Under the pieces are notes generated by a model. It was not told the DNA's origin. It worked only from the letters and a program-made list of their open reading frames with translations, and searched no databases. Shown here one piece after another: positions 1 through 5,734 of a stretch of DNA of 7,139 nucleotides (position 1 is the first letter of the stretch; each line of letters starts with the position of its first letter). This stretch comes from a candidate division WWE3 bacterium CG22_combo_CG10-13_8_21_14_all_39_12 (GTDB lineage: Bacteria > Patescibacteriota > 4484-211 > GCA-002791395): NCBI GenBank assembly GCA_002771355.1, contig PCSU01000076.1, positions 826-7,964 on the forward strand, written 5' to 3'. Both the position numbers and the translations under genes were made by a program.

Positions 1-36
1 AGCCCCTTGTTTTTACGAGTGAGCAATAATTTATGA
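1..36 (+). CDS. 3' end of an upstream gene (partial, tentative)
   Basis: Reading from base 1 gives eleven codons (SPLFLRVSNNL) and a TGA at 34-36. That stop overlaps the ATG at 33 in an ATGA arrangement, the same coupling seen at 1262-1265 further along, and this is the main reason to prefer this frame. The other two frames also end early (TGA at 20-22, TAA at 27-29), so the choice is not certain. Nothing can be said about function from so short a piece. If real, it would be co-translated with the M23 peptidase gene. Confidence 0.35.
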   Translation, partial: SPLFLRVSNNL

Positions 37-800
37 TGGCACTTGAATACGCAAATGCTTTTAAAAAGCTTAAAGAAGATCCCTTTGGATTTGTTGTTGA
101 TGCAATAATCACCGTTATTGTTAATATATTTGCGCCATTTCCTTTGCCTAGTGCTGTGGTCGCGCAGTTTAAAGTCCCACTCATAGGTTTTGTTGCCTCT
201 TTAGCCATATTATTTTTCTTTATGATCATGATGGTTGGCACGCTTTTTATGTCACCACTTATTGTGAGCTCTGGCTACTGGAGCCAATTTACTGATCTAT
301 TTGATAACAATTCTGGTGAATTTGAAACTGATTCAGCATTTAGGAGCACGCAGGTGCCAAAAGTAAGCCCATTTGGCGGAAGCGGTATGGAATATGTGGC
401 GGTTACTGCCTACTTTCTTGACCCAAGTTACTATTTGCGCTTTGGCAGAAATCATACGGGCATTGATCTGGTGCCGTCAGGGTCGTACTATCAAAATAGC
501 CAAGTCTATAAAGATACTGGCAAAGTTATTATCTTTGCAACCGTAAATGGGTCGGTAAGTTATTATATTGACCAATATGGAGGGAATACTATTGAAATTA
601 CCAGCGATAATGGTTCAATTAAAGTACTGTACATTCACTTTAGTCGAGTTTTAGTAGAATCTGGAAAAGTGACCGCAGGCACACCGATTGGGATTATGGG
701 AGACACCGGCAATGCCACAGGCGAACATGTGCATTATGAGGTGCGTACTAAAAATGGTAATAACTGGCGGGCAGTAAATCCGTTAAACCATATAGAGTGA
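33..800 (+). CDS. Membrane-anchored M23 (LytM-type) metallopeptidase
   Basis: This 255-residue protein carries a zinc peptidase domain of the M23/LytM family, which cuts peptide cross-links in peptidoglycan. The N-terminal third holds an amphipathic stretch (about 20-46) and a strong hydrophobic segment (about 49-77), so it is probably a membrane protein with the catalytic domain outside. The domain spans about 120-255. H141 and D145 (HxxxD in NHTGIDLV) and H234 of the HxH motif (EHVHYEV) are the expected zinc ligands, and H202 and H232 the expected catalytic histidines, so the enzyme looks active. An in-frame TAA at 27-29 limits the start to the tandem ATGs at 33 or 36. No clear Shine-Dalgarno is seen. 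It appears to overlap an upstream gene by four bases. Similar peptidases occur in pilus, conjugation and cell-surface gene clusters, but no neighbour here proves that context. Parts of the gene are visibly richer in G+C than the redox operon. Confidence 0.85.
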   Translation: MMALEYANAFKKLKEDPFGFVVDAIITVIVNIFAPFPLPSAVVAQFKVPLIGFVASLAILFFFMIMMVGTLFMSPLIVSSGYWSQFTDLFDNNSGEFETDSAFRSTQVPKVSPFGGSGMEYVAVTAYFLDPSYYLRFGRNHTGIDLVPSGSYYQNSQVYKDTGKVIIFATVNGSVSYYIDQYGGNTIEITSDNGSIKVLYIHFSRVLVESGKVTAGTPIGIMGDTGNATGEHVHYEVRTKNGNNWRAVNPLNHIE

Positions 801-804
801 TAAA

Positions 805-810
805 TATAAT
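805..810 (+). promoter_or_regulatory. Candidate -10 element before the ankyrin gene
   Basis: A perfect TATAAT lies in the 21-base gap between the M23 peptidase gene and the ankyrin gene, ending 11 bases before the ATG at 822. A transcript would start about five bases before the start codon. No good -35 is present (GTTAAA at 17-base spacing matches only three positions). In such AT-rich sequence a chance match is possible. Confidence 0.35.
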
Positions 811-821
811 TAATGTAAGTT

Positions 822-1265
822 ATGACTAAAAAAATGCCTAAGAGGAATATCCGCCCCGGGATTGATAAATATGGTAGAAGTGATTTACATTATGCTATCG
901 TTGAAAACGATGAAGATAAGGTAATGAAATTAATTCAAAACGGTTTTGACATTAACCTTCCCGATGATAATGGATGGACGCCTCTCCACTTTGCGGCACA
1001 AAATTATTCTGAGAAAATAATCAAACTCTTAATTGAGTCTGGTGCGAACATTAACTCTACTGATGCCTATGGGAATACCCCTCTATTTAAAGCAGTTTTT
1101 AATTCAAAAGGTAAAAACCTAAAGATCTTAGATTTATTTATCAATGCAGGGGCTAATTTGCAAAAGAAGAACAAATCCATGGTTTCGGTAATTGACCTAG
1201 TAAACACAATTGATGATCTTGAATTAAAAGAATTTTTTAAAACAAAAAAACAACTTAATATATGA
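822..1265 (+). CDS. Small ankyrin-repeat protein
   Basis: This 147-residue protein is almost entirely ankyrin repeats, a helical scaffold for protein-protein contacts. Repeats run roughly from 16-48 (DKYGRSDLHYAI), 49-81 (DNGWTPLHFAAQ, the best match to consensus) and 82-115 (AYGNTPLFKAV), with a degenerate capping half-repeat at about 116-140. The N-terminus is basic (MTKKMPKRNIR). No signal peptide or membrane segment is seen, so it should be cytoplasmic. The ATG at 822 is the natural start because the first repeat begins shortly after it. A TATAAT lies just upstream. Its TGA overlaps the ATG of the next gene (ATGA, 1262-1265), suggesting translational coupling. The binding partner cannot be read from the sequence. 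Free-standing ankyrin proteins of this size can act as immunity proteins or adaptors in other bacteria, but no toxin is evident here. Confidence 0.85.
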   Translation: MTKKMPKRNIRPGIDKYGRSDLHYAIVENDEDKVMKLIQNGFDINLPDDNGWTPLHFAAQNYSEKIIKLLIESGANINSTDAYGNTPLFKAVFNSKGKNLKILDLFINAGANLQKKNKSMVSVIDLVNTIDDLELKEFFKTKKQLNI

Positions 1266-1474
1266 AAAACATAGAACTAAATCAGCTAACTACAAATCAA
1301 AGAAGATTATTACAACTTGGCGTAGCCATTGTGCTCGTTGTTTTCCTTGCTGGATTTTTTCTCTTGAGAAAGTCTCCAACACCAGAGCCAGAGCAGAAAA
1401 ATGAAACCGTCTATATTCAAGACTCAACACTCTATGTTTTTGATGACACCATCTCGATTGCAGAGTACCCTTAG
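1262..1474 (+). CDS. N-terminal part of a split single-TM protein
   Basis: This 70-residue frame encodes a short polar N-terminus, one clear transmembrane helix (about 18-36, QLGVAIVLVVFLAGFFLL) and a Pro/Glu-rich linker (PTPEPEQ), followed by what looks like the start of an extracytoplasmic domain (YIQDSTLYVF). It then stops at TAG 1472-1474. The next frame opens at the same place and continues for 200 residues with matching character. The best reading is that this is the front of one protein of about 266 residues, interrupted by a one-base shift. Dropping one T from the T5 run at 1437-1441 joins the frames as ...STLYVLMTPSRLQ.... The ATG overlaps the ankyrin stop. Family not recognised. A genuine short anchor protein is the alternative. 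Confidence 0.55.
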   Translation: MKNIELNQLTTNQRRLLQLGVAIVLVVFLAGFFLLRKSPTPEPEQKNETVYIQDSTLYVFDDTISIAEYP

Positions 1475-2063
1475 CCGAGTAGCCGTGCATTATCCATACC
1501 TTTTGGTAATACTCCCTAAAAAACAAGTAACGCATGTTTACAATCTTGAGGAAAAGAAAAAAGAAAAGGATTTTAGCGAAACCATTCTTGATTATGCAGA
1601 AGGTAAAGTTCTGCGCAATGGTGGTAAAACAACCATGCTTGATAGTTTGGATCTGGGAGTGCTCTGCGACAAGGGCTTTATTCAATCAAGTACAGAGGTA
1701 TTATGTTTAACTCGAGTAACTACAAATAATGTTGAAAATAAAGTTATTTCTATCTCTATCCCAGACAAAAAACAAAAAGAAGTATATGTTTCTGGAGATA
1801 TTATCACTGACTTTTCAGTTATAAATGGTCGTATGTATATTGGTGAAATAAATCTACACAACAAGCAAAACTACTTGCTTGTTGATGGAGAAAAAACAGA
1901 AGTGCCGAGTGTAGTGAGCTTGATCTATGAGCTAGGTGGAGAACCACACTTTGCAACACTGAAAGGTGCACTCAGTCAAGAAGAGAACTGGTATAAGATT
2001 GAAAATGACAAAACTTTATTAATTAACTCAACCAAAATATATCTTCTCAGGACTGAAAATTAA
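1401..2063 (+). CDS. C-terminal part of the split membrane-anchored protein; unknown function
   Basis: The frame is open from an ATG at 1401 to TAA 2061-2063 (220 residues). The first residues, up to about 1440, are probably an out-of-frame reading of the preceding gene, so 1401 is not a convincing natural start and no ribosome binding site is seen. From about residue 14 (TPSRLQSTLSRVAVHYPYLLVIL) onward the protein looks genuine. It is rich in short beta-strand-like segments with lysine/glutamate turns (VYNLEEKKKEKDF, YVSGDIITDFSVINGRMYIGEI, YLLVDGEKTEV), which suggests an all-beta, perhaps propeller-like extracytoplasmic domain. Two cysteines occur (DLGVLCDKG and EVLCLTR). I do not recognise the family. 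Joined to the 1262 frame it would be a type II membrane protein with one N-terminal helix. Whether the break is a sequencing slip, a real mutation or recoding cannot be decided from the window. Confidence 0.6.
   Translation: MKPSIFKTQHSMFLMTPSRLQSTLSRVAVHYPYLLVILPKKQVTHVYNLEEKKKEKDFSETILDYAEGKVLRNGGKTTMLDSLDLGVLCDKGFIQSSTEVLCLTRVTTNNVENKVISISIPDKKQKEVYVSGDIITDFSVINGRMYIGEINLHNKQNYLLVDGEKTEVPSVVSLIYELGGEPHFATLKGALSQEENWYKIENDKTLLINSTKIYLLRTEN
1859..1884 (+). repeat. Perfect 10-bp inverted repeat, 6-base loop
   Basis: CAACAAGCAA at 1859-1868 and TTGCTTGTTG at 1875-1884 are exact reverse complements around the loop AACTAC. It lies within the coding sequence of the split membrane protein (NKQNYLLV). 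No T-run follows, so it is not an ordinary terminator. It may be chance. Confidence 0.7.
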
Positions 2064-2065
2064 AT

Positions 2066-2095
2066 TTGACAATCACCTCATCTAACTGATATATT
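2066..2095 (+). promoter_or_regulatory. Sigma70-type promoter of the redox operon, probably leaderless
   Basis: A perfect -35 TTGACA (2066-2071) is followed after 18 bases by TATATT (2090-2095, five of six consensus), preceded by TGA (2087-2089), which makes an extended -10. The start of transcription would fall about seven bases after 2095, at or beside the A of the ATG at 2102. The regulator would then be made from a leaderless or nearly leaderless mRNA. The promoter fills the only gap (38 bases) between the previous gene and the operon. Confidence 0.65.
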
Positions 2096-2098
2096 TTA

Positions 2099-2120
2099 TA
2101 TATGTTCAATCGTTCATATA
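2099..2120 (+). promoter_or_regulatory. Candidate ArsR-type operator
   Basis: TATATG (2099-2104) and CATATA (2115-2120) form an inverted repeat around a ten-base core, overlapping the predicted transcription start and the first codons of the regulator gene. Known ArsR/SmtB operators are AT-rich imperfect palindromes of similar size placed over their own promoter, so autorepression is a reasonable inference. The core contains two copies of GTTCA in direct orientation rather than a symmetrical pair, which weakens the case. Confidence 0.4.
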
Positions 2121-2470
2121 TTGATGGCCATAAGGATCATCCTCACTACATAGCTGACTCAACAATAGCTTCTCTGAAAAAGAACGTTTCTTTCACTTCT
2201 GAAGAGGAGGAAATCGTAAATACAATCAGAAGTCTTTCCGATCCAACAAAACTCAAGATCTTTCTCGTTTTGCATAAAGTAGATGAAATTGCTGTTACAG
2301 ATATAGCTATAATCTTGAACCTATCACAATCAGCTGTTTCTCACGCGCTTTCTGATCTTAAAAAGTTAGGACTAGTCACATCTCAAAGATGCGGACAATT
2401 AACTTGCTATTCTCTTGTAGAGTCTAAAACTAAAGACAAATTGTTTAGTTTTTTTAGTAAATTTTTATAA
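2102..2470 (+). CDS. ArsR/SmtB-family transcriptional regulator
   Basis: This is a 122-residue winged-helix repressor, normal length for the family. The hallmark segment LSDPTKLKIFLVL (about 45-57) is followed by the helix-turn-helix (TDIAIILNLSQSAVSHALSDLKKLGLV, about 66-92) and the wing (about 93-105). The alpha-3 metal site of ArsR/SmtB sensors (ELCVCD) reads EIAVTD here, so those cysteines are missing, and the alpha-5 Asp/His site is not visible. Instead C97 and C102 sit on the two strands of the wing (QRCGQLTCYSL), and a histidine cluster H10, H13, H15 lies near the N-terminus (GHKDHPH). This suggests a thiol, redox or unusual metal signal, an inference from residue placement. It is the first gene of the operon, directly after a strong promoter, with a palindrome over its start, as expected for autoregulation. 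The ATG at 2102 has no Shine-Dalgarno. Confidence 0.88.
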   Translation: MFNRSYIDGHKDHPHYIADSTIASLKKNVSFTSEEEEIVNTIRSLSDPTKLKIFLVLHKVDEIAVTDIAIILNLSQSAVSHALSDLKKLGLVTSQRCGQLTCYSLVESKTKDKLFSFFSKFL

Positions 2471-2478
2471 CAATAAAC

Positions 2479-2931
2479 ATGAAATCATTTAACTTTTTTA
2501 TAGTGGCTTCATTAATAGCAATCCTAGGAGGATTTATTTTCTTAAAAGATGGTTTTAAAGGTGGTCAAAATACTACAACTAATCGAGTTGAAAAACCTGA
2601 GCTATTAATGGATGTTATGAGTTATACGGATTATTCAGATTCAACATTGGCTAATTCGCAGTTAAAAGGTACTTCAATACTTTTTTTTGCAGCAACTACT
2701 TGGTGTCAAACATGCTCAGAACTTGAAAAGGAAATTTTATCTAGAGTAAATGAAATCCCCACAGATATGACAATTTTAAAAGTGGACTACGATAATGACA
2801 AAGCAATGAATGCAAAATGGAGCGTGACAAGTCAACATACCCTAGTTGTATTGGATGAAAATAGTAAAGAGGTGAAACGATGGATTGGTGGAGGCTTCGA
2901 CACTCTATTACAGCAAGTTAACGAAATATAA
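2479..2931 (+). CDS. Membrane-anchored thioredoxin-like protein
   Basis: This 150-residue protein has an N-terminal hydrophobic segment (about 5-22) that serves as an uncleaved anchor or signal peptide, a short polar linker, and a thioredoxin fold (about 45-150) expected on the outside of the membrane. The redox pair is C76 and C79 in WCQTC. The usual cis-proline before the TLVVLD strand is replaced by H120 (SVTSQHTLVVLD). Some periplasmic thioredoxin-like proteins carry a similar QHT motif, so this may be a subfamily trait. It starts eight bases after the regulator stop and ends one base before the CcdA start. A TATAAC (2466-2471) seven bases before the ATG could allow independent leaderless transcription, but this is weak. 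The likely role is to receive electrons from the neighbouring CcdA protein and reduce exported disulfides or peroxides. Confidence 0.85.
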   Translation: MKSFNFFIVASLIAILGGFIFLKDGFKGGQNTTTNRVEKPELLMDVMSYTDYSDSTLANSQLKGTSILFFAATTWCQTCSELEKEILSRVNEIPTDMTILKVDYDNDKAMNAKWSVTSQHTLVVLDENSKEVKRWIGGGFDTLLQQVNEI

Positions 2932-2932
2932 T

Positions 2933-3691
2933 ATGTTACTGCTTATACCTATTGCATTTATATCTGGAATATTAACAGTATTTTCACCTTGTATACTGCC
3001 AATTTTGCCAATAATTCTTGCTAGTGGCATTGATGGAAATACTAAACGAATAAAGGGCATTATTTTAGGTCTAATCACAAGTTTTACTGTTGCTTCATTG
3101 CTTCTAGCCACAATTATACGAGTGCTTGGTATTCCCGCTGATGCTGTTCGATTGATTGCAGTTGCACTACTCATTATATTCGGAATTAGTTTAATCTTTC
3201 CTTCACTTTGGCAAACAGTACAGGTTGCTATTGAGAAATACTGGCATTTTCAACCCAAAAGACAAGAGGAGGGATTTTTTGGAGGTTTCCTCACAGGTGT
3301 TAGCTTAGGAATTGTTTGGACACCCTGTATTGGTCCTATTGTCGCAACAGTTGCAACTCTAGCAGCAGTTAGTTCTTTTTCTTTTTCTGCAGTATTAATT
3401 GCCGTCGCTTATGCAATAGGTACTGGAATTCCTCTCTATTATATTGCAAAAAGTGGAAGTAACTTTTCAAGCAAGTTTGGTTTTGTAAAAAAAGAAAATC
3501 AAAAAATTAGACAAGTATTTGGGCTTATTGTACTTACCTCCGCATTGTTTATTTGGACGGGTGCCGATAGAGCATTGCAATCTTGGACCTTGACCAATCT
3601 TCCAGAGAGCTGGACAAGACTACCCACTGCCTTTGAAGAACAATTCGACTTAGATTCCAGTATTGAAGAATTAAATAGAAACAAAAAGTAA
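2933..3691 (+). CDS. ccdA: CcdA/DsbD-type transmembrane thiol-disulfide electron carrier
   Basis: This 252-residue polytopic protein has six or so hydrophobic helices. The two family hallmarks are present: C20 in SPCILPILP in the first helix and C132 in WTPCIGP in the fourth. These form the membrane-embedded disulfide that passes electrons from cytoplasmic thiols to the outside. A glycine-rich entry to the second half (EEGFFGGFLTGVSLG, about 112-126) repeats the pattern of the first half, as in the pseudo-symmetric CcdA fold. After the last helix (about 195-209) there is a soluble tail of about 40 residues (to 252) rich in Trp and acidic residues, not part of the core family. The ATG at 2933 follows the thioredoxin stop by one base. 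A TTG at 2885 would add 16 residues inside the upstream gene and is less likely. The pairing with a surface thioredoxin gives its likely electron acceptor. CcdA proteins also serve cytochrome c maturation, but no such genes are visible here. Confidence 0.9.
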   Translation: MLLLIPIAFISGILTVFSPCILPILPIILASGIDGNTKRIKGIILGLITSFTVASLLLATIIRVLGIPADAVRLIAVALLIIFGISLIFPSLWQTVQVAIEKYWHFQPKRQEEGFFGGFLTGVSLGIVWTPCIGPIVATVATLAAVSSFSFSAVLIAVAYAIGTGIPLYYIAKSGSNFSSKFGFVKKENQKIRQVFGLIVLTSALFIWTGADRALQSWTLTNLPESWTRLPTAFEEQFDLDSSIEELNRNKK

Positions 3692-3711
3692 AAATAAAAA
3701 ATTCATACAAC

Positions 3712-4374
3712 ATGATCAAAGATTTTAAAGTAAAAAAAATATTATTCATATTTTGGGTTCTAGTAATTAGCATTTCTTTGTATAGATTGTTCACACTTGG
3801 TATCACTTTAAGTGAATATCCATCATTTATAGCAGAGAAAGTAGCTTCATTTGGAGTTTTGGCTCCTGTATTCTTCATTTTACTATTTGCTATTCGCCCC
3901 CTCATTTTTTTCCCAGCGACACTACTTAGCCTATCGGCAGGAGCTTTATTTGGACCAGTCAAAGCAATATTTATTTTAATTATTGCTGAGAATTTGAGCT
4001 CACTTATCTCCTATACTGTTGGTAAATATTTCGGAAAATCAATAATTGATACGCTAGATAAAAATAATATTTTCATTCACAAATTTGAAAAATATTTTCA
4101 TCAAAATGGATTTATTTCCATTTTGATGTTACGACTTCTGTATGCACCATTTGATTTAGTCGGATACTTCGCAGGAGCAAGCGTAATTTCATATAAAGAT
4201 TTTGCGTTAGCAACATTTGTCGGTATAGTACCGGGGCTTATCACAGCAGCTTTTTTAGGTGGATCTGTATATAGCCCCTCCAACTTGCTTATTTCTGGAT
4301 TCTTTTTCATGTTTGGATTAGCAGTATCTAAATTTATTAAGAAAAATAATACATATGTCACAAAAAATAATTGA
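3712..4374 (+). CDS. TVP38/TMEM64 (VTT/DedA-like) membrane protein
   Basis: This 220-residue integral membrane protein belongs to the TVP38/TMEM64 group of the VTT/DedA superfamily. It has an N-terminal helix (about 8-27), then the conserved core: FFPATLLSLSAGALFG (about 66-81), ENLSSLISYTVGKYFGKS (about 93-110), RLLYAPFDLVGYFAGASVISYKDF (about 141-164) and FVGIVPG (about 169-175), and a last helix (about 191-207). Eukaryotic and some bacterial VTT relatives scramble or transport lipids, while the substrate of bacterial TVP38 proteins is unsettled. It follows the CcdA gene by 20 bases and overlaps the flavoprotein gene by 20 bases. TVP38 genes are often next to, and sometimes fused with, pyridine nucleotide-disulfide oxidoreductases, so a functional pair is likely. 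A perfect 12-bp hairpin lies inside the gene (4099-4128). Confidence 0.88.
   Translation: MIKDFKVKKILFIFWVLVISISLYRLFTLGITLSEYPSFIAEKVASFGVLAPVFFILLFAIRPLIFFPATLLSLSAGALFGPVKAIFILIIAENLSSLISYTVGKYFGKSIIDTLDKNNIFIHKFEKYFHQNGFISILMLRLLYAPFDLVGYFAGASVISYKDFALATFVGIVPGLITAAFLGGSVYSPSNLLISGFFFMFGLAVSKFIKKNNTYVTKNN
4099..4128 (+). repeat. Perfect 12-bp inverted repeat, 6-base loop, inside the TVP38 gene
   Basis: CATCAAAATGGA (4099-4110) and TCCATTTTGATG (4117-4128) are exact reverse complements around TTTATT. The element covers exactly ten codons (residues 130-139 of the TVP38 protein). No T-run follows, so it does not look like a rho-independent terminator. A second, weaker palindrome (TGAAAA/TTTTCA, 4086-4100) overlaps its left edge, so the two folds would compete in RNA. 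It could be an mRNA processing or stability element that divides the operon, or chance. Confidence 0.8.
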
Positions 4375-5734
4375 ATATGATTACCTCGTTATTGGTGCAG
4401 GCTCAGGAGGGTTATTAGTTGCAGTGGGATTACAAAAACTTGGTAAAGATGTTGCGGTAGTTTCAAAAAATATTGGCGGTGACTGCACGCACTATGGATG
4501 TGTGCCTTCGAAAACGCTCCTTCATATAGCAAAAGAATACCATCAATCATGCGACCCTATAGCAAAAGAAAAAATCAAGAAAAACGCATTAAAAGAAGTT
4601 GCTAAAAAAGTGAATTTTTTTGCACAAGAAGAGAAAGATTTGATTAAAGAAGAAAGATACATTAATGGTTCAGCAGGCTTTATTGATCAGAGCACGGTAA
4701 AAGTTAAGAATGGTGATGAGAGACAGCATGTACGTTTTAAGAAAAAATGCATTATTGCAACAGGTAGTAAGCCACGAAAAATCACAATAAAAGGTATACC
4801 TTCTGAAAAATTAATTACAAATGAGGATTTTTTCTATTTAGTATCCCTTCCTGCTTCTATTACTATCTTGGGAGGTGGACCGATCGGAGCTGAGTTGGCA
4901 ACTGCCTGTGCTCATCTTGGGATAACAACCTATTTGGTCTCCAATAGTTATTTGGCAAAGGAGCCGGAAGTAATCGCCCAGCGAAGCCTTGAATCTCTCA
5001 AGAAAATTGGCGTTAAGTATCATCCGGCACGACCAATAGAGCTAAAAGATACAGTGCTCACTTTAGACAATAACACAAATATCCCTGAAACAGAATTCTA
5101 TCTCTCAGCTGTAGGAAGAGTACCGAACACTGAACTTGATTTAGAAAAGGCAGATGTTGCGTATGATAATACGGGAATAAATATTGACCGCAATCTAATT
5201 ACAAGTAATAGAAATATCTTTGCAATTGGCGACTGCACGCAAAGTCCTCAATTTACTCACTTGGCAGCCAATCAGGGAAAGTTTGTTATAAAAAAAATTG
5301 CAGTGCCATTTGCTCAGAACAGGCAGCGTTCTTTACCAAGGGTGACATTTACATCCCCGTCAATTTCGAGCACTGGAGAACTGGAGAAGACGGCTAATTC
5401 TCGTCTGTTTGAGCTTGATTTATCTCGTACAGATAAAGGTAGGACACATTATGATAGGAATTCTTATGGTGTGGTGAATATTGATGTAACAAGTGGACGT
5501 GTCATAGGAGCTTCATTATTTGGCGATTTTGGAGAGGATTTGATTAACCTGTTTACTTTGTTGATTGATGAGAAAATTCCTGTTTTAACCATGACAGATT
5601 TTATTACGCCATATCCTACCTACGCAAACATCATGCATAATCTTTCCCTAGATTTTTTAACTTATTTAGCCAGCAATTGGAAAAACCATCCAGTTGGTTC
5701 AGTACTGCAACTTATTAAATATGCCATCAAATAA
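4355..5734 (+). CDS. FAD/NAD(P)-dependent disulfide oxidoreductase (mercuric reductase/LPD-like)
   Basis: This 459-residue flavoprotein is full length for the class I pyridine nucleotide-disulfide oxidoreductases. In order: the FAD-binding Rossmann motif GAGSGG (14-19), the redox-active disulfide C44/C49 in GGDCTHYGCVPSK, ATGSKP (135-140), the NAD(P)-binding motif GGGPIGAELA (173-182), the second FAD motif NIFAIGDC (287-294) and a dimerisation domain (about 325-459). The His-Glu acid/base dyad of lipoamide and glutathione reductases (HPTxxE) is replaced here by YPTYAN (Y420, N425), and the C-terminal vicinal cysteines of mercuric reductase are absent. The substrate is therefore probably neither lipoamide nor glutathione, and classical mercury detoxification is unlikely. 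The ATG at 4355 gives the Rossmann motif its normal distance from the N-terminus and overlaps the TVP38 gene by 20 bases. Its 3' end overlaps the peroxiredoxin-like gene by 14 bases. It is the likely NAD(P)H entry point of the operon's thiol chain. Confidence 0.9.
   Translation: MSQKIIEYDYLVIGAGSGGLLVAVGLQKLGKDVAVVSKNIGGDCTHYGCVPSKTLLHIAKEYHQSCDPIAKEKIKKNALKEVAKKVNFFAQEEKDLIKEERYINGSAGFIDQSTVKVKNGDERQHVRFKKKCIIATGSKPRKITIKGIPSEKLITNEDFFYLVSLPASITILGGGPIGAELATACAHLGITTYLVSNSYLAKEPEVIAQRSLESLKKIGVKYHPARPIELKDTVLTLDNNTNIPETEFYLSAVGRVPNTELDLEKADVAYDNTGINIDRNLITSNRNIFAIGDCTQSPQFTHLAANQGKFVIKKIAVPFAQNRQRSLPRVTFTSPSISSTGELEKTANSRLFELDLSRTDKGRTHYDRNSYGVVNIDVTSGRVIGASLFGDFGEDLINLFTLLIDEKIPVLTMTDFITPYPTYANIMHNLSLDFLTYLASNWKNHPVGSVLQLIKYAIK

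Noticed and set aside
1290..1685. 131-codon open frame on the minus strand
   Set aside because: It lies opposite the split membrane protein, has no domain character, and its length is explained by the bias of the coding strand.
2885..3691. TTG start at 2885 for the CcdA gene
   Set aside because: The added 16 residues are polar and lie inside the thioredoxin gene. The ATG at 2933 leads straight into the first helix.
3549..3962. 137-codon open frame on the minus strand
   Set aside because: It lies across the ends of the CcdA and TVP38 genes, both strongly supported on the plus strand, and shows no recognisable motif.
4475..5241. Near-repeat ATTGGC(GGT)GACTGCACGCA at about 4475 and 5225 inside the flavoprotein gene
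   Set aside because: The two copies encode conserved family motifs (IGGDCT and IGDCT) that happen to use the same codons. There is no sign of a duplicated domain or recombination.
4355..5734. A mercury resistance (mer) operon
   Set aside because: The flavoprotein resembles mercuric reductase overall but lacks the C-terminal vicinal cysteines and the N-terminal metal-binding domain, and no MerR, MerT or MerP is present.
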